Below, piece by piece: positions 8,294-18,750 of a stretch of DNA of 64,000 nt. The notes under the pieces were generated by a model. It did no database searches. It saw only the letters and a list, made by a program, of their open reading frames with translations, and had not been told where the DNA came from. The DNA comes from Rhizobium hidalgonense (lineage in GTDB: Bacteria > Pseudomonadota > Alphaproteobacteria > Rhizobiales > Rhizobiaceae): assembly GCF_002914525.1 (NCBI RefSeq), contig NZ_LODW01000055.1, positions 24,628 through 88,627 on the forward strand. Direction: 5' to 3'. The position numbers were made by a program, and so were the translations under genes. Positions within the stretch are counted from its first letter, which is position 1; every line of letters starts with the position of its first letter.

Positions 8294-9196
8294 ATGAGCC
8301 AAACCATACGCCGTTCCTTAAATCTGCGCCGCTCGGTGCTGAGCGTGCCCGCCATCAATCTCCGGGCGCTCGAAAAAAGCCATTCGCTTGATTGCGATGC
8401 GGTTATTTTCGATCTCGAGGATTCCGTTTCGCCCGAGAAGAAGGAGCAAGCGCGGGAAAATCTGCGCGCCTTTTTTGCCGGTCCGCTGCTTGAGGGCAAG
8501 GAAAGGATCATCCGCATCAATTCTTTGTCATCCGAATTCGGGCCGGCGGACCTGGATCTGGTCAATGCGCTTTTGCCCGACGCCGTTCTCCTTCCCAAGG
8601 TGGACGGACCTCTAGATATCACCCATATAGCCGATCTACTCGCCGATGCGGATGCGCCGGAGGAGCTGCGCATCTGGGCGATGATCGAGACGCCGCGCGG
8701 CGTGCTGAATGCTGGAGCGATCGCCGAATCCGGCCGCACGCCGGGCTCGCGGCTCGATTGCCTCGTCGCCGGGCTCAATGATCTGCGCAAGGAAACAGGC
8801 GTCTTGCCGCAGCCGGGACGAGCCTATCTCGTGCCGTGGCTGATGCAGGTCGTCCTTGCGGTCAGCGCCTACGGGCTCGATGCGATCGACAGCGTCTTCA
8901 ACGATTTCAGGGACGAGCAGGGTTTCGATGCCGAATGCGGGCAGGGGCGGGCCATGGGTTTTGCCGGCAAGATGCTGATCCACCCGGCGCAGATCGAAGC
9001 CGCCAACCGGCATTTCGGCCCGGATCCGGCAGCGATTGCTGAAGCGGAGGCGATCATTGCTGCCTTTGCCGATCCGGCTTCCGATGGGCTAAATGTCATC
9101 AATGCCGGCGGGCGGATGGTCGAGCGGCTGCATCTTGTCCAGGCCGAAGCTCTGGTCCATAAAGCTCACCTGATTTCTGCAAGAAAGCCCGACTGA
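8294..9196 (+). CDS. HpcH/HpaI-family CoA ester lyase (CitE-like)
   Basis: This 300-aa protein has the (beta/alpha)8 fold of citrate lyase beta subunits. It shows VIFDLEDSVSPEKKEQAREN (Mg2+-binding acidic residues), the CoA/substrate region PDAVLLPKVDG, IETPRGVLNA, GLNDLRKETG and the C-terminal FAGKMLIHPAQIEAAN. No citF or citD partner is nearby, so it is probably a stand-alone enzyme that cleaves or hydrolyses malyl-CoA, citramalyl-CoA or a similar ester; the substrate is not determined. It overlaps the next gene by one base (TGATG), so the two are translated together. Confidence 0.85.
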   Translation: MSQTIRRSLNLRRSVLSVPAINLRALEKSHSLDCDAVIFDLEDSVSPEKKEQARENLRAFFAGPLLEGKERIIRINSLSSEFGPADLDLVNALLPDAVLLPKVDGPLDITHIADLLADADAPEELRIWAMIETPRGVLNAGAIAESGRTPGSRLDCLVAGLNDLRKETGVLPQPGRAYLVPWLMQVVLAVSAYGLDAIDSVFNDFRDEQGFDAECGQGRAMGFAGKMLIHPAQIEAANRHFGPDPAAIAEAEAIIAAFADPASDGLNVINAGGRMVERLHLVQAEALVHKAHLISARKPD

Positions 9197-9402
9197 TGAA
9201 ACTCTACCGCTTCCTGACCGGTCCCGACGATGCTTCCTTCTGCCACAAGGTCACCGCCGTCCTCAACAAGGGCTGGTCGCTGGAGGGCTCGCCGACCTAT
9301 GCCTTCAATGCCGCAACCGGCGCGATGCAGTGCGGCCAGGCCGTCGTCAAGACTGTCGAAGGCAAGGATTACCATCCCGAGATGAAGCTCTCCGAGCAAT
9401 AG
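9196..9402 (+). CDS. DUF1737 small protein
   Basis: This 68-aa soluble protein is translationally coupled to the CitE-like gene (stop and start share base 9196). The pattern MKLYRFLTGPDDASFCHKV ... LNKGWSLEGSPTYAFN matches the short DUF1737 family, whose role is unknown. The order lyase then DUF1737 may mean that it serves the lyase, but this is inference from position only. Confidence 0.75.
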   Translation: MKLYRFLTGPDDASFCHKVTAVLNKGWSLEGSPTYAFNAATGAMQCGQAVVKTVEGKDYHPEMKLSEQ

Positions 9403-9427
9403 CGCGTCCTACCGGACACGGCGTGTT

Positions 9428-9865
9428 TCAGCGTTCCGCGGCTTCTTCGGCGCTTGCCTCGATCCGCTCCATGTCATCGTCACTCAACCCGAAATGATGG
9501 CCGATCTCATGGATCAGGACATGGGTGATGATATCGCCGAGCGTCTCGTCGTTCTCAGCCCAGTAGTCGAGGATGGGACGCCGGTAGAGGCGGATGCGGT
9601 TCGGCATCTCGCCGGTTTCCACGGTGAAACGTTCGGAAATGCCCCTGCCCTCGAAAAGACCGAGGAGATCGAAAGGGGTTTCGAGCGCCATGTCCTCGAA
9701 AACGTCGTCATCGGGGAAGTCTTCGATCTCGATCGTCAGGTTGGTCGTCAGCTGGCGGAACTCATCCGGCAGATGGCTGTAGGCCTCCATGGCCAGCGAC
9801 TCGAAGGCGCTGATCGTCGGCGCATGGCGGTCACGCCAATCATCGCTCTGGTCTATGCGGGCCAT
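9428..9865 (-). CDS. Small zincin-like metallopeptidase (DUF1025 type)
   Basis: This 145-aa acidic protein has the zinc-binding motif HEIGHHFGLSDDDM near the C-terminus: HExxH followed by a downstream acidic ligand. This matches the minimal gluzincin family widespread in alphaproteobacteria. The N-terminal half (SLAMEAYSHLPDEFR) is helical. There is no signal peptide, so it is cytosolic; its substrate is unknown. ATG 9865 follows AGGAAGGA. It is divergent from imuA, with the LexA box 126 bp beyond its start, so it is not obviously part of the SOS regulon. Confidence 0.8.
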   Translation of the reverse strand: MARIDQSDDWRDRHAPTISAFESLAMEAYSHLPDEFRQLTTNLTIEIEDFPDDDVFEDMALETPFDLLGLFEGRGISERFTVETGEMPNRIRLYRRPILDYWAENDETLGDIITHVLIHEIGHHFGLSDDDMERIEASAEEAAER

Positions 9866-9991
9866 GAATATTCCTTCCTTTGCGGGCCCATATAGAACCT
9901 TTATCGCCGATTTTCGAGTGCGGAATCAAAGGCAGGAATAAATTCATAAAAAATGGCCGTTGACTCTTCATTAGCTCTCTGGAATCTATAA

Positions 9992-10006
9992 GAACATAAC
10001 AGGAAC
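9992..10006 (+). promoter_or_regulatory. LexA (SOS) box upstream of imuA
   Basis: GAAC-N7-GAAC at 9992-10006 is an exact match to the alphaproteobacterial LexA consensus (GTTC-N7-GTTC on the other strand). It lies 22 nt before the imuA ATG. It predicts SOS induction of imuA-imuB-dnaE2, as known in other alphaproteobacteria. Confidence 0.85.
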
Positions 10007-10027
10007 AAGACGGAATTGGAGAACGCC

Positions 10028-10972
10028 ATGGCGCAGCACGCCCTGGCGCGCGAGCGGCTTTTTGCGCTCCGCGAAACCATCGCCAGACTCGAAGGGAAGC
10101 CCGCGCCGGCGCTTGCGGCAGCGGAGCGGGGAGCCCTAGCGGAAGGGGGAAAGACACCCCGGAGAGCCAGTCTGCCGCCGCTGGCGTTCGGGGTAGAATA
10201 TCTTGATGAGGCGCTGGAAGGCGGCCTGCCGCTCGATGCGATCACCGAATTCCGCTCGGCTCTGTCGCGTGATGCGGGTGCGGCAAGCGGGCTGGCGATG
10301 GCTGTCGCCGCGCGGCTGCAGAAGCAGGAATCCGATGCCGGCAGGCTGCTGCCGTTGCTCTGGGTCGGTGATGCTGTCGGCACGCTGGAGGCCGGTCGGC
10401 CCTATGCTCCAGGGCTTCAGGATTTCGGGCTGAACGCGGAGCGGTTTCTCCATGCGGCGCCGCGCAAGCTGGACGAGGCGCTCTGGCTGGTGGAGACCGC
10501 GGTGGAAAGCGCTGCTTTTTCGGCCGTCATCTTCGAAGTGCGCGGCAATCCCACCCATTTCGGCCTGACCGAAAGCCGCAGGCTCAGTCTGCGGGCGCGT
10601 GCTGCCCGCCGTCCGCTCTTTATCGTCCGCCAGGCCGGGGCGGAGGAGGCTAGCAGTGCGGCTTTCCGCCTGCATGTCGAACCAGCTCCATCGGCTCTGC
10701 GGCCGTTGCCTGGGGAATCGAAGCTTTCCGGCAGCATCGGCAATCCGATTTTCCGTCTCACGCTGGAGAAGGGCCGCAATCCGGCCCCGCTCTGCTTTTT
10801 TCTGGAGTGGAACCCCCATGAACGCGAATTTCTCCCTGTCGCCGAGCCAAACCTCGTTCGTCCTCCCGGCGAGCAGTCAGCGCATTCTGGCGCTCAGCTT
10901 TCCGCATCTGCCAACGGACCGCATCGCCCGCAGGCGATGGGGGCACTCCTGGCGTTCGAAAGGGCGTCCTGA
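10028..10972 (+). CDS. imuA: ImuA, RecA-like mutasome protein
   Basis: This 314-aa protein is the first gene of the SOS mutagenesis cassette. ImuA-type proteins (SulA/RecA-like fold) are required with ImuB and DnaE2 for damage-induced mutagenesis. Seen here are the N-terminal helix LARERLFALRETIARLEG, the core FGVEYLDEALEGGLPLDAITEF, a weak nucleotide-fold strand LLPLLWVGDA, and a C-terminal [10 protein letters not shown] typical of the family. ATG 10028 is chosen over TTG 10016 because GGAGA lies 5-9 nt upstream. The C-terminal approximately 52 codons are read in a second frame as the start of imuB. Confidence 0.9.
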   Translation: MAQHALARERLFALRETIARLEGKPAPALAAAERGALAEGGKTPRRASLPPLAFGVEYLDEALEGGLPLDAITEFRSALSRDAGAASGLAMAVAARLQKQESDAGRLLPLLWVGDAVGTLEAGRPYAPGLQDFGLNAERFLHAAPRKLDEALWLVETAVESAAFSAVIFEVRGNPTHFGLTESRRLSLRARAARRPLFIVRQAGAEEASSAAFRLHVEPAPSALRPLPGESKLSGSIGNPIFRLTLEKGRNPAPLCFFLEWNPHEREFLPVAEPNLVRPPGEQSAHSGAQLSASANGPHRPQAMGALLAFERAS

Positions 10973-12428
10973 GACCCCCCCTATCGTCTGTTCCGGCAAG
11001 CTCAACAATGCCATGCGGCTGACGGCCCTGGACGAATTGGCCGAGAGGCTGGGCCTGAAGAAGGAACAGGGCGTTGCCGAAGCGCGGGCCATGTACCCAA
11101 CGCTCGAGGTCGCGGAAGAGGATCCGGCCGCCGACCGCCGGCTGCTGGAGGCCATTGCCGACTGGTGCGACCGTTATACGCCGCTGGTGGCCTTCGACGG
11201 CAAGGACGGCCTGTTTCTCGACATTAGCGGCTGCGCCCATCTCTTCGGCGGGGAAAAGGCGCTTCTCAAGGATGTGCTGTCGCGGCTTTTTTATATGGGG
11301 ATTGATGCGCGCGGCGCCATCTCATCGTCGCCGGGCCTTTCCTGGGCCGCGTCGCGCTTCGGGCAAGGCGGGGTGATCGAAGACGAGGAGACGGAGCAGG
11401 TGCTGATGTCCCTGCCGGTTGCCGCCTTGCGGCTGGAAGCACAAACCGTCGATGCGCTGAAGAAGCTCGGCCTGAAATATGTCGGCGACGTCATCGATGC
11501 CCCGCGCGCGCCGCTGACCCGGCGGTTCGGCCCGGGACTGCTTCTGCGCCTCGACCAGGCGCTGGGACGCGAAGAGGAGCCGGTCTCGCCGCGGCGTCCG
11601 GTCGCCAGCCTCTCGGCCGAAAGCCGCCTGATCGAGCCCATCGGCACGGAAGAACAGATCCTTGCCGTCACCCGGCAGGTCGCCCTGTCGCTGCAGCCGT
11701 CGCTGGAAACACGGGGGATCGGTGGACGGGTGTTCGAACTGGTGCTGTTCCGCGTCGACGGCAGGGTCTTTCATATCTCCGTCGGCGCTTCGCAGCCGCT
11801 TCGCGAACCAAAGTTCATTGCCGGGCTTTTTTCCGAGCGATTGCAGGCGGTTTATGACGATCTCGACGCCGGCTATGGTTTCGAAATCCTGCGGTTGAAT
11901 GTGCTGCGACATGATCCCTTCAACGCGGCCCAGGCGGATTTCGAGGGCGACCGCCAGGGAGAGATTTCGCTTTCGGCCTTCGTCGATCGGGTCTCGGCCC
12001 GGCTGGGTGCGGATTGCCTGCAAAGCTTCCAGCTGCGCGAGAGCCATGTGCCGGAACGCGCCGTCATAACCGTTCCGGTGATGGATCACCTTCCCAGGCG
12101 GAAGGCGGCGCAGGATATCCAGCCTCCTTTCCGCCAAGAGCGCCCGCTGCGGCTCTTTGCGACGCCGGAGCCGGTCGAGATCATGCTTGCCGAAGTGCCC
12201 GATGGTCCGCCGCAGATTTTCCGCTGGCGGCGCATGCAGCATCAGGTGGCAAGGAGTGAAGGGCCGGAACGGATTGTCATGGAATGGTGGATCGATGGGG
12301 ATGACGCCGAGGCGCGCGATTATTTCCGCATCGAGGACGAGACCGGACATCGCTTCTGGATCTATCGTCGCGGTTTTTATGGTGGGGAATTCGACCCTCG
12401 CTGGTTCATGCACGGGGTATTTGCATGA
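10818..12428 (+). CDS. imuB: ImuB, catalytically inactive Y-family polymerase homologue
   Basis: This protein is 536 aa from ATG 10818. It contains the Y-family little-finger and palm framework ([57 protein letters not shown]). The acidic DxD of active Y polymerases is absent from the N-terminal strand, as in known ImuB proteins that act as a scaffold linking the beta clamp and DnaE2. No ATG downstream would keep the conserved N-terminal strand, so the start must lie inside imuA. The result is a 155-nt out-of-phase overlap with imuA. It ends in a 4-nt ATGA overlap with dnaE2, which gives tight coupling. Confidence 0.9.
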   Translation: MNANFSLSPSQTSFVLPASSQRILALSFPHLPTDRIARRRWGHSWRSKGRPETPPIVCSGKLNNAMRLTALDELAERLGLKKEQGVAEARAMYPTLEVAEEDPAADRRLLEAIADWCDRYTPLVAFDGKDGLFLDISGCAHLFGGEKALLKDVLSRLFYMGIDARGAISSSPGLSWAASRFGQGGVIEDEETEQVLMSLPVAALRLEAQTVDALKKLGLKYVGDVIDAPRAPLTRRFGPGLLLRLDQALGREEEPVSPRRPVASLSAESRLIEPIGTEEQILAVTRQVALSLQPSLETRGIGGRVFELVLFRVDGRVFHISVGASQPLREPKFIAGLFSERLQAVYDDLDAGYGFEILRLNVLRHDPFNAAQADFEGDRQGEISLSAFVDRVSARLGADCLQSFQLRESHVPERAVITVPVMDHLPRRKAAQDIQPPFRQERPLRLFATPEPVEIMLAEVPDGPPQIFRWRRMQHQVARSEGPERIVMEWWIDGDDAEARDYFRIEDETGHRFWIYRRGFYGGEFDPRWFMHGVFA

Positions 12429-15400
12429 AGAGCGAACCCGCATTTTTCGAGATCGGCGTGAGAACGAATTTTTCGTTTCTCGAAGGCGCCTCCAGTCCGG
12501 AAGAGATGGTGGTGCAGGCCGCGCATCTCAGGCTCGGCGGTCTCGGCATTGCGGATCGGAATTCCGTTGCCGGCGTGGTCAGGGCGCATGCCCAGGCGCT
12601 GCAGCTCGAGGAGAGATACAAGAACAGAGACGCGATCTTGGCCCAGGCGGAGAAGGACGGGAAAAGAGAAAAGATTGTCGATCCCATCCGGATTCAGCCG
12701 GGCGCCCGTCTGGTCTTTTGCGATGATACGCCTGACATGCTCGCCTACCCACGCAATCGGCGGGGCTGGGCAAATCTTTGCCGCCTGCTCAGCGCCGGCA
12801 ATCTGAAGGAAGAAGCGGTCAAGGGAACATGCATCCTGACGGAAGCGGAGCTGATGGAATGGGGGGACGAGATGATGCTTGCCCTCGTTCCCCATCGCAC
12901 TCTGATCGAAAGCCAGGCCGGGCAGTCGGCTCTGGAAGATTACCTCGGTAGGTTTCGCAGGCGGTTCCGCAAGGATTTTTTTATGGCGCTGGCGCCAGCC
13001 TATGACGGCCGCGACAGGCAGGTATTTGCGGTGCTTGCCATGCTTGCGGCACGCAATCGCGTGCCGCTGACTGCGACCAACCAGCCGCTTTACCATCATC
13101 CCGAGCGCCGGCCGCTTTCGGATGTGGTGATCGCGATCCGGGAGCATGTGGAGATAGCGCAAGCCGGATTCCTGCTGGCGCCGAATGCCGAACGTTATCT
13201 CAAGGATTCACGTGAAATGGCCCGGATCTTCCGAGACTATCCCGGTGCGATCCAAAATAGCCGGGCCTTCTTCGGCAAGCTCAGCTTTTCGCTGACGGAG
13301 CTGGAGCATAATTATCCGCCTGAGAACGATCCCGGCGAAACGCCGCAGCAGACGTTGGAAAGGCTGACGAGAACGGGAGCGGCAAAGCGCTATCCCGAGG
13401 GTATTCCGGCCAAGGTGGCAAAGCAGATCGATTATGAGCTGAAACTCATCGGCGAGAAGAAGTATGCCTCCTACTTCCTGACGGTTCACAGGATCATCCA
13501 GCACGCCCGTTATGAGCTCAAGGTCTTGTGCCAGGGGCGCGGATCGGCAGCAAATTCGGTTATCTGCTATTGCCTCGAAATAACGGAAGTCGATCCGCAA
13601 AAGAGCACGCTGCTCTTCGACCGCTTCATTTCGATGGATCGCGACGAGCCGCCTGACATTGATGTCGATTTCGAACATGACCGGCGTGAAGAGGTCATCC
13701 AGTACATTTATAAAACCTACACAAGGGAACATGCCGGGCTGACGGCGGGTGTGACCACCTACCGGACCCGTTCGGCCGGCCGCGAAGTCGCCAAGGCCTT
13801 CGGGCTGTCGGAAGATGTCCAGTCGGCGATCAGCAGCCTTGTCTGGGGCTGGTCGGAGGACAATCTCTCGGAACGGGATGCCAAGGCGGCCGGCCTCGAT
13901 ATCAAGGATCCGGTCACCAGGAACGTGCTGAAATATGCCTCCGAGCTTCTCGGCTTTCCCCGCCACCTCACCCAGCATGTCGGCGGCTTCGTCATCACGC
14001 GGGACCGACTCGATGAGGTGGTGCCGATCATGAAGACGGCGATGCCGGATCGTTACATGATCGAATGGGACAAGGACGATCTCGACAACGTCAAGATCCT
14101 CAAGGTGGATGTGCTGGCGCTCGGCATGCTGACCTGCCTGCGGAAGGGTTTCTCGCTGCTTGAACTGCATTACGGGGTGAAGAAGACGCTCGCCGATCTC
14201 GGCAACAGGGAGCATGGGGAGGAAGGCAAGCCGGTTTACGAGATGATGGGCCGGGCCGATACGCTCGGCGTCTTCCAGATCGAGAGCCGGGCGCAGATGA
14301 GCATGCTGCCGCGCCTCAAGCCGAAGCTGTTCTACGACCTCGTCATCGAGGTGGCGATCGTCCGGCCGGGACCGATCCAGGGCGATATGGTGCATCCCTA
14401 TCTCAAGCGCCGGGAGCAGCGCGCCAAGAATATCCCGATCGAATATCCGAGCAAGGAGCTGGAAGCGGTTCTGGAAAGAACCCTCGGCGTCCCGCTGTTT
14501 CAGGAACAGGCGATGCAGATCGCCATCACTGCTGCGGGCTTCAAACCGGCGGAAGCCGACAAGCTTCGCAGAGCCATGGCGACATTCAAGAGAACCGGCA
14601 CGATCGGCAATTTCGAGACGCGTTTCATAGAGGGAATGGTTTCAAAGGGTTATGCTCCGGAATTTGCGCAGCAATGTTTCAACCAGATCAAAGGTTTCGG
14701 TGAATATGGTTTCCCTGAAAGCCATGCCGCCTCCTTTGCGCTGCTCGTCTATGCCTCCTCATGGCTCAAAGCCTATTATCCCGACGTCTTCTGCGCGGCG
14801 ATGCTGAATTCCCAACCGATGGGGTTTTATGCGCCGGCCCAACTGGTGCGGGATGCACGCGAGCACGGGGTCAAAATCCTGCCGGTCGACATCAACCAAT
14901 CCGATTGGGATTGCAGTCTGGAAGAGGCCGCTTTCGATCCGAATGCCGTCGATTTCCGTCACCGTGAGATGCGCGGGATCATCAAGGCCCGGCACGCGGT
15001 GCGGCTCGGCTTTCGGCAGATCAAGGGCCTCTCGACAGACGAGATGGAACGGCTCGTCAGCAACCGCGGCGAAGGCTACAGCTCGGTGCGCGATCTCTGG
15101 CTGCGGTCCGGCCTGCAGAAATCCGTCATCGAGCGACTGGCGGATGCGGATGCGTTCCAATCGCTCAGATTATCACGGCGCGATGCGCTCTGGGCGGTGC
15201 GGGCGCTGGATGTGAAGAGCGCGGCCGAGGAGCTGCCGCTTTTCGAGCAGGCCCGTTATGTCGATCTCCAGGCCGAGCCGGCAACCAAGCTGCCGGAAAT
15301 GCTGCCGGGAGAGCAGGTCATCGAGGACTATCGGTATCTCTCGCTGTCGCTGAAGGCCCATCCCGTCTCGTTCCTGCGCGAGGAGCTTCAAGGGATGGGT

Positions 15401-15889
15401 ATCACGCGCAATGTCGATCTGTTGAAGGTCGCGAACGGGAAGAGGGTGACGATTGCCGGCCTCGTGCTGGTGCGCCAGCGGCCGGGTTCGGCCAAAGGGG
15501 TGATCTTCATGACGCTGGAGGACGAGACCGGCGTTGCCAATGCGATCGTCTGGAACAAGATATTCGACACATACCGTTCGGTTGTGATGGGCGCCCGGCT
15601 GGTGAAAATCCGCGGCCGGCTGCAAAGCCAGCACGGGGTGATCCATACCGTCGTCGAGCATATCGAGGACATGACGCCGGCGCTCGGGATCCTGCAACGC
15701 GAGGCCCGGCGCTTCGGGGTCTGCGAGCGGGCAGACGAAGTGCTGAGACCCGGTGGTGATCCGAGGCAGATAAAACTTGCGCAGGCGCAGGAGAGGGCGG
15801 AGCTGCCAAAACGGATGATTGCGACAGGCAGCAATTCCGGCGCGGCGGAGACGGCTGAGGTGATGCCGCGCGGACGCAACTTCCATTAA
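12425..15889 (+). CDS. dnaE2: Error-prone DNA polymerase III alpha subunit (DnaE2)
   Basis: This 1154-aa C-family polymerase is the catalytic member of the mutasome. In order, an N-terminal PHP domain ([17 protein letters not shown]), the palm ([14 protein letters not shown], then the catalytic Asp motif [13 protein letters not shown], then [10 protein letters not shown]), fingers ([27 protein letters not shown]), a helix-hairpin region, and a C-terminal OB fold ([19 protein letters not shown]) can be seen. Replicative DnaE1 carries a longer C-terminal tau-binding tail that is missing here. The start codon overlaps the imuB stop. Together with the LexA box this is a complete SOS mutagenesis operon. 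Confidence 0.96.
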   Translation: MKSEPAFFEIGVRTNFSFLEGASSPEEMVVQAAHLRLGGLGIADRNSVAGVVRAHAQALQLEERYKNRDAILAQAEKDGKREKIVDPIRIQPGARLVFCDDTPDMLAYPRNRRGWANLCRLLSAGNLKEEAVKGTCILTEAELMEWGDEMMLALVPHRTLIESQAGQSALEDYLGRFRRRFRKDFFMALAPAYDGRDRQVFAVLAMLAARNRVPLTATNQPLYHHPERRPLSDVVIAIREHVEIAQAGFLLAPNAERYLKDSREMARIFRDYPGAIQNSRAFFGKLSFSLTELEHNYPPENDPGETPQQTLERLTRTGAAKRYPEGIPAKVAKQIDYELKLIGEKKYASYFLTVHRIIQHARYELKVLCQGRGSAANSVICYCLEITEVDPQKSTLLFDRFISMDRDEPPDIDVDFEHDRREEVIQYIYKTYTREHAGLTAGVTTYRTRSAGREVAKAFGLSEDVQSAISSLVWGWSEDNLSERDAKAAGLDIKDPVTRNVLKYASELLGFPRHLTQHVGGFVITRDRLDEVVPIMKTAMPDRYMIEWDKDDLDNVKILKVDVLALGMLTCLRKGFSLLELHYGVKKTLADLGNREHGEEGKPVYEMMGRADTLGVFQIESRAQMSMLPRLKPKLFYDLVIEVAIVRPGPIQGDMVHPYLKRREQRAKNIPIEYPSKELEAVLERTLGVPLFQEQAMQIAITAAGFKPAEADKLRRAMATFKRTGTIGNFETRFIEGMVSKGYAPEFAQQCFNQIKGFGEYGFPESHAASFALLVYASSWLKAYYPDVFCAAMLNSQPMGFYAPAQLVRDAREHGVKILPVDINQSDWDCSLEEAAFDPNAVDFRHREMRGIIKARHAVRLGFRQIKGLSTDEMERLVSNRGEGYSSVRDLWLRSGLQKSVIERLADADAFQSLRLSRRDALWAVRALDVKSAAEELPLFEQARYVDLQAEPATKLPEMLPGEQVIEDYRYLSLSLKAHPVSFLREELQGMGITRNVDLLKVANGKRVTIAGLVLVRQRPGSAKGVIFMTLEDETGVANAIVWNKIFDTYRSVVMGARLVKIRGRLQSQHGVIHTVVEHIEDMTPALGILQREARRFGVCERADEVLRPGGDPRQIKLAQAQERAELPKRMIATGSNSGAAETAEVMPRGRNFH

Positions 15890-16098
15890 AATGCGTCGCA
15901 CCGATCGGGATCCGGCGGCGCGCCTTCATTTGCCTTATGGCGTCATCACCCTGGAAGCACTGCATAATCTCGGAGGATAGGCATTGGATTGTCATTCGGA
16001 CATCGCGTCCGATGATACGGGGCTCGAATTTTTTCTTGACAGCCACCATCTTCTTTAGCAGAAAACACGATAGTCAGTGTCATGTTTGGAATGAAGAC

Positions 16099-16410
16099 GT
16101 GCTTGTCTGCAGCTGCAATTATATAACCGACAAGGAAATCCGGGAGGTTATCACCAACCTTCTCGATGAGGACTGTTGGCAGCTTATCGTGCCGGCGAAG
16201 GTCTACCACGCCATGGAAAAGCGCGGCCGTTGCTGTGGCTGTTTCCCCAACGTCGTCGACATCATTATCCAGACGACCGAGGAATATCACGCCCGTCGCC
16301 ACTCGACGGAGACGGAAATATTTGATTTCATGTCCCGCTTGAAACAATTCCATGAGGAAAACAGGAGAGCGGACATTGAAAGGCGACAAAAAAGTCATCG
16401 AGCGGCTTAA
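16099..16410 (+). CDS. bfd: Bacterioferritin-associated ferredoxin, (2Fe-2S)
   Basis: This protein is 103 aa from GTG 16099. It has the Bfd cysteine pattern: VCSCN near the N-terminus and RCCGCFP about 35 residues later, which ligate a 2Fe-2S cluster. In characterised systems Bfd docks on bacterioferritin and reduces the core so that Fe2+ is released. The GTG start is inferred because family members begin directly at (M)LVCSCN. An ATG at 15937 would add 54 unrelated residues. The C-terminal approximately 45 residues are a charged helix longer than in E. coli Bfd (64 aa). The 3' end overlaps bfr by 35 nt. Confidence 0.85.
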   Translation: MLVCSCNYITDKEIREVITNLLDEDCWQLIVPAKVYHAMEKRGRCCGCFPNVVDIIIQTTEEYHARRHSTETEIFDFMSRLKQFHEENRRADIERRQKSHRAA

Positions 16411-16861
16411 CGAGGCGCTGTTCCTCGAGCTCGGGGCGGTCAATCAATATTGGGTTCATTATCGGCTTCTTGAAGACTGGGGCTACACCAAGCTCGCCAA
16501 GAAGGAGCGCGCCGAATCGATCGAAGAGATGCACCATGCCGACCGGCTGGTTGCGCGCATCATTTTCCTTGAAGGCCATCCCAATCTGCAGACCCTTGCA
16601 CCTCTGCGCATCGGCCAGAACGTCAAGGAAGTGCTGGAAGCCGATCTTGCCGGCGAATACGATGCCCGTGCTGCCTACAAGAAGTCGCGCGATATTTGTC
16701 ACGAAGCCGGCGATTACGTTTCCATGAAGCTTTTCGAAGAGCTGCTGATGGATGAGGAAGGCCATATCAACTTCCTCGAAACGCAGCTCGAGCTGCTTGG
16801 CAAAATCGGCGAAAGCAAATACGGCCAGCTCAACGCCGATTCCGCCAACGAAGCCGAATAA
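16376..16861 (+). CDS. bfr: Bacterioferritin
   Basis: This protein is 161 aa from TTG 16376 (reads [16 protein letters not shown]), preceded by AGGAGAG. The conserved Bfr start at (M)KGDKKVI favours this over ATG 16352. All ferroxidase ligands are present at family positions: E18, E51, H54, E94, E127 and H130; Y25 and the haem-ligand M52 are also present. The protein forms a 24-mer that oxidises and stores iron and binds haem at subunit interfaces. It is coupled to bfd by a 35-nt overlap, so storage and release functions are co-expressed. Confidence 0.95.
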   Translation: MKGDKKVIERLNEALFLELGAVNQYWVHYRLLEDWGYTKLAKKERAESIEEMHHADRLVARIIFLEGHPNLQTLAPLRIGQNVKEVLEADLAGEYDARAAYKKSRDICHEAGDYVSMKLFEELLMDEEGHINFLETQLELLGKIGESKYGQLNADSANEAE

Positions 16862-16869
16862 TATTCGAA

Positions 16870-16898
16870 CGAGAAACCGGCCGTCCTGAGCGGCCGGT
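16870..16898 (-). terminator. Hairpin between bfr and rppH
   Basis: ACCGGCCG and CGGCCGGT (16876-16883, 16891-16898) form a perfect 8-bp stem with a 7-nt loop. Only the minus-strand reading has a pyrimidine-rich run after it (TTCTCG), so it fits rppH better, but it may stop bfr transcripts too. Confidence 0.45.
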
Positions 16899-16946
16899 AG
16901 TCCCGCCGCTTGCTGCCGAGCGCAAGCGAGGCATTATCCCGGGATT

Positions 16947-17480
16947 TCAGTCTTCCGATTGCAGTGCTGCCAGATGCTCGAATTCGGCAACCACCTGGTC
17001 GTAGACGGCGCGCTTGAAGGGAACGATCAGGCCCGGCAGTTCCTGCATCGGCTTCCATTCCCAGGCATCGAATTCCGGCTCGTGGCCGCCGGGCGGCGGG
17101 TTGATGGCGATCTCGCTGTCGTCGCCCTCGAAGCGGAAGGCGAACCAGCGCTGCGTCTGGCCGCGGAATTTTCCTCTCAGCCCGATGCCGATCAGCGCCG
17201 GCGGCAGATCATAATTGATCCAGTCTCTCGCTTCGGCAAGCAGGGTCACCGTCTTGATGCCGGTCTCCTCGTAGAGTTCGCGGTAAGCGGCATCCAACGG
17301 ATCCTCGCCCTTATCGATGCCGCCCTGCGGCATCTGCCACTGGTGCGGCGAGCCGTCATATTCCGAATTGCCGTCGGGGATGCGCCGCCCGGCCCAGACC
17401 AGGCCATCGCGGTTCAGGATCATCACCCCGACGCAGGGGCGGTAGGGCAGATCCTCGGCTTTTACGGTCGCCTGGCTCAT
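16947..17480 (-). CDS. rppH: RNA pyrophosphohydrolase (Nudix)
   Basis: This 177-aa cytosolic Nudix hydrolase removes pyrophosphate from 5'-triphosphorylated RNA and so opens it to degradation. The Nudix box is complete: [20 protein letters not shown] followed by TGI. The flanks [11 protein letters not shown] and [13 protein letters not shown] are the RppH/IalA-type signature, and the C-terminal [14 protein letters not shown] is also typical. ATG 17480 follows GGAG. It lies 37 bp downstream of the deacetylase gene on the same strand and may share its transcript. Confidence 0.93.
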   Translation of the reverse strand: MSQATVKAEDLPYRPCVGVMILNRDGLVWAGRRIPDGNSEYDGSPHQWQMPQGGIDKGEDPLDAAYRELYEETGIKTVTLLAEARDWINYDLPPALIGIGLRGKFRGQTQRWFAFRFEGDDSEIAINPPPGGHEPEFDAWEWKPMQELPGLIVPFKRAVYDQVVAEFEHLAALQSED

Positions 17481-17517
17481 CGTCTTCTCCGTTCAGCACT
17501 CTTTTCCCGAATTGCTC

Positions 17518-18711
17518 TCAAGGGTTCCGGGGGTCGTTGGAAAGGGCGGCGACGCCGACGATCTCGATGCCGCGCATCGCCGCCTCCTCGCTCCATTTGG
17601 CGATGGCGTCGACACTTTCATCGAAAGCCGAGGCGACGCCGATCGCCTGGCCGTTCTTGCGGGCGATGCGCTCGAGCTCATCAAGCTTCTTCAGGACGGC
17701 GTTGATATCGAGCTGGCCGTCGAGCTGCAGGTCGGCGAAGGCGTAGGGCATTTCGGTTCCCTTGGCGACAACAGCCGTCTTCGACTGCGCCGACGTGCCG
17801 TCGTCGAGGAAGAGCAGGCCGCGCTTGCCGATATCGCGCATGACAGGCTCCATCGCGTTGGAGTCCGAGAGGAAACGGCCGCCGAGATAATTCATGATGC
17901 CGGTATAATTGGTGATTTCGCCCATCGCCTTGTGAAGGTTCTCGATATTGCGGGCGACCGGCTTGGTGGTCAGCAACGTCTCAGGGCCGGGATCATTTGC
18001 CGGGTAATCAAATGGCTCGAGCGGCACCTGCAGCAGAATCTCGTGGCCGCCGCGGCGGGCCTCCTGCATCCAGCGCTGCAGGCTGTTGCCGCTTGCGGCA
18101 AAGGCGAGGGTAATTTCCTCCGGCAATTCAGCGATGGCGCGCTGCGTTCCGGTCTGGCTGAGCCCGAGGCCGCTGACGACGATGGCGATGCGCACGCCGC
18201 GCGCGCCGGACGAGGGGCGGGCATATTGATCCATTGGCCGCCGGCCATCCGGACCGACGATCGGCAGCCTGCCGAAAGGCGTATCTTCGAGCAGCGTTTC
18301 ATTCGGCTGTGCCGCCATGCGCGGATCCTGGCCGACCTGCATGGCATCGACCAGGACCGGTCCGCTGCCGTCGCGTGGGCGCGGACTGAATTTGGTGACG
18401 ACCGAGCCATCGCCGGTGACCATCTGTTCGACATTGGCGCCCGAGCGCGGTTCGGCGCGTGGCATGCCGTCCGGCGCCCGATTGGCAGTTGTCGTCGATG
18501 GCTGAGTTGTATCGGAGGGCTTTGCGGCCTGCTCGGCCGCCGGCGGTTTGGTGCGTTCGAGCCCATCGCCGCGAAACGCCGTATAGAGCGAAAAGCCGCC
18601 TATCGCGAAAAGACAAAGACTGGCGGCGATGCGGCCAAGGCGCAAAAAACCTGGACGCTTGCGGCCGGTTTTGCGGTTGCGGCCCAGAGGCGTATGCAGG
18701 TCCGTTCCCAA
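17518..18711 (-). CDS. Divergent polysaccharide deacetylase family membrane-anchored protein
   Basis: This 397-aa protein begins with a basic cytosolic stretch (GRNRKTGRKRPGF) and one N-terminal membrane anchor at about residues 27-46. A Pro/Ala/Thr-rich linker follows, and then the YibQ-type divergent polysaccharide deacetylase domain from about residue 170: VRIAIVVSGLGLSQTG, LQVPLEPFDYPANDPG, GEITNYTGIMNYLGG, LLFLDDGTSAQS. The start is TTG 18711 with GGAGCG upstream, since no ATG precedes the membrane anchor. In many alphaproteobacteria this gene follows ctpA and envC, as here, pointing to a role in periplasmic peptidoglycan or glycan turnover. Catalytic activity of the divergent family is unproven. 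Confidence 0.8.
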   Translation of the reverse strand: MGTDLHTPLGRNRKTGRKRPGFLRLGRIAASLCLFAIGGFSLYTAFRGDGLERTKPPAAEQAAKPSDTTQPSTTTANRAPDGMPRAEPRSGANVEQMVTGDGSVVTKFSPRPRDGSGPVLVDAMQVGQDPRMAAQPNETLLEDTPFGRLPIVGPDGRRPMDQYARPSSGARGVRIAIVVSGLGLSQTGTQRAIAELPEEITLAFAASGNSLQRWMQEARRGGHEILLQVPLEPFDYPANDPGPETLLTTKPVARNIENLHKAMGEITNYTGIMNYLGGRFLSDSNAMEPVMRDIGKRGLLFLDDGTSAQSKTAVVAKGTEMPYAFADLQLDGQLDINAVLKKLDELERIARKNGQAIGVASAFDESVDAIAKWSEEAAMRGIEIVGVAALSNDPRNP

Positions 18712-18750
18712 TTTTTCGCCCGCTCCAAAACCGGGAAACCGCAGAAAGGG

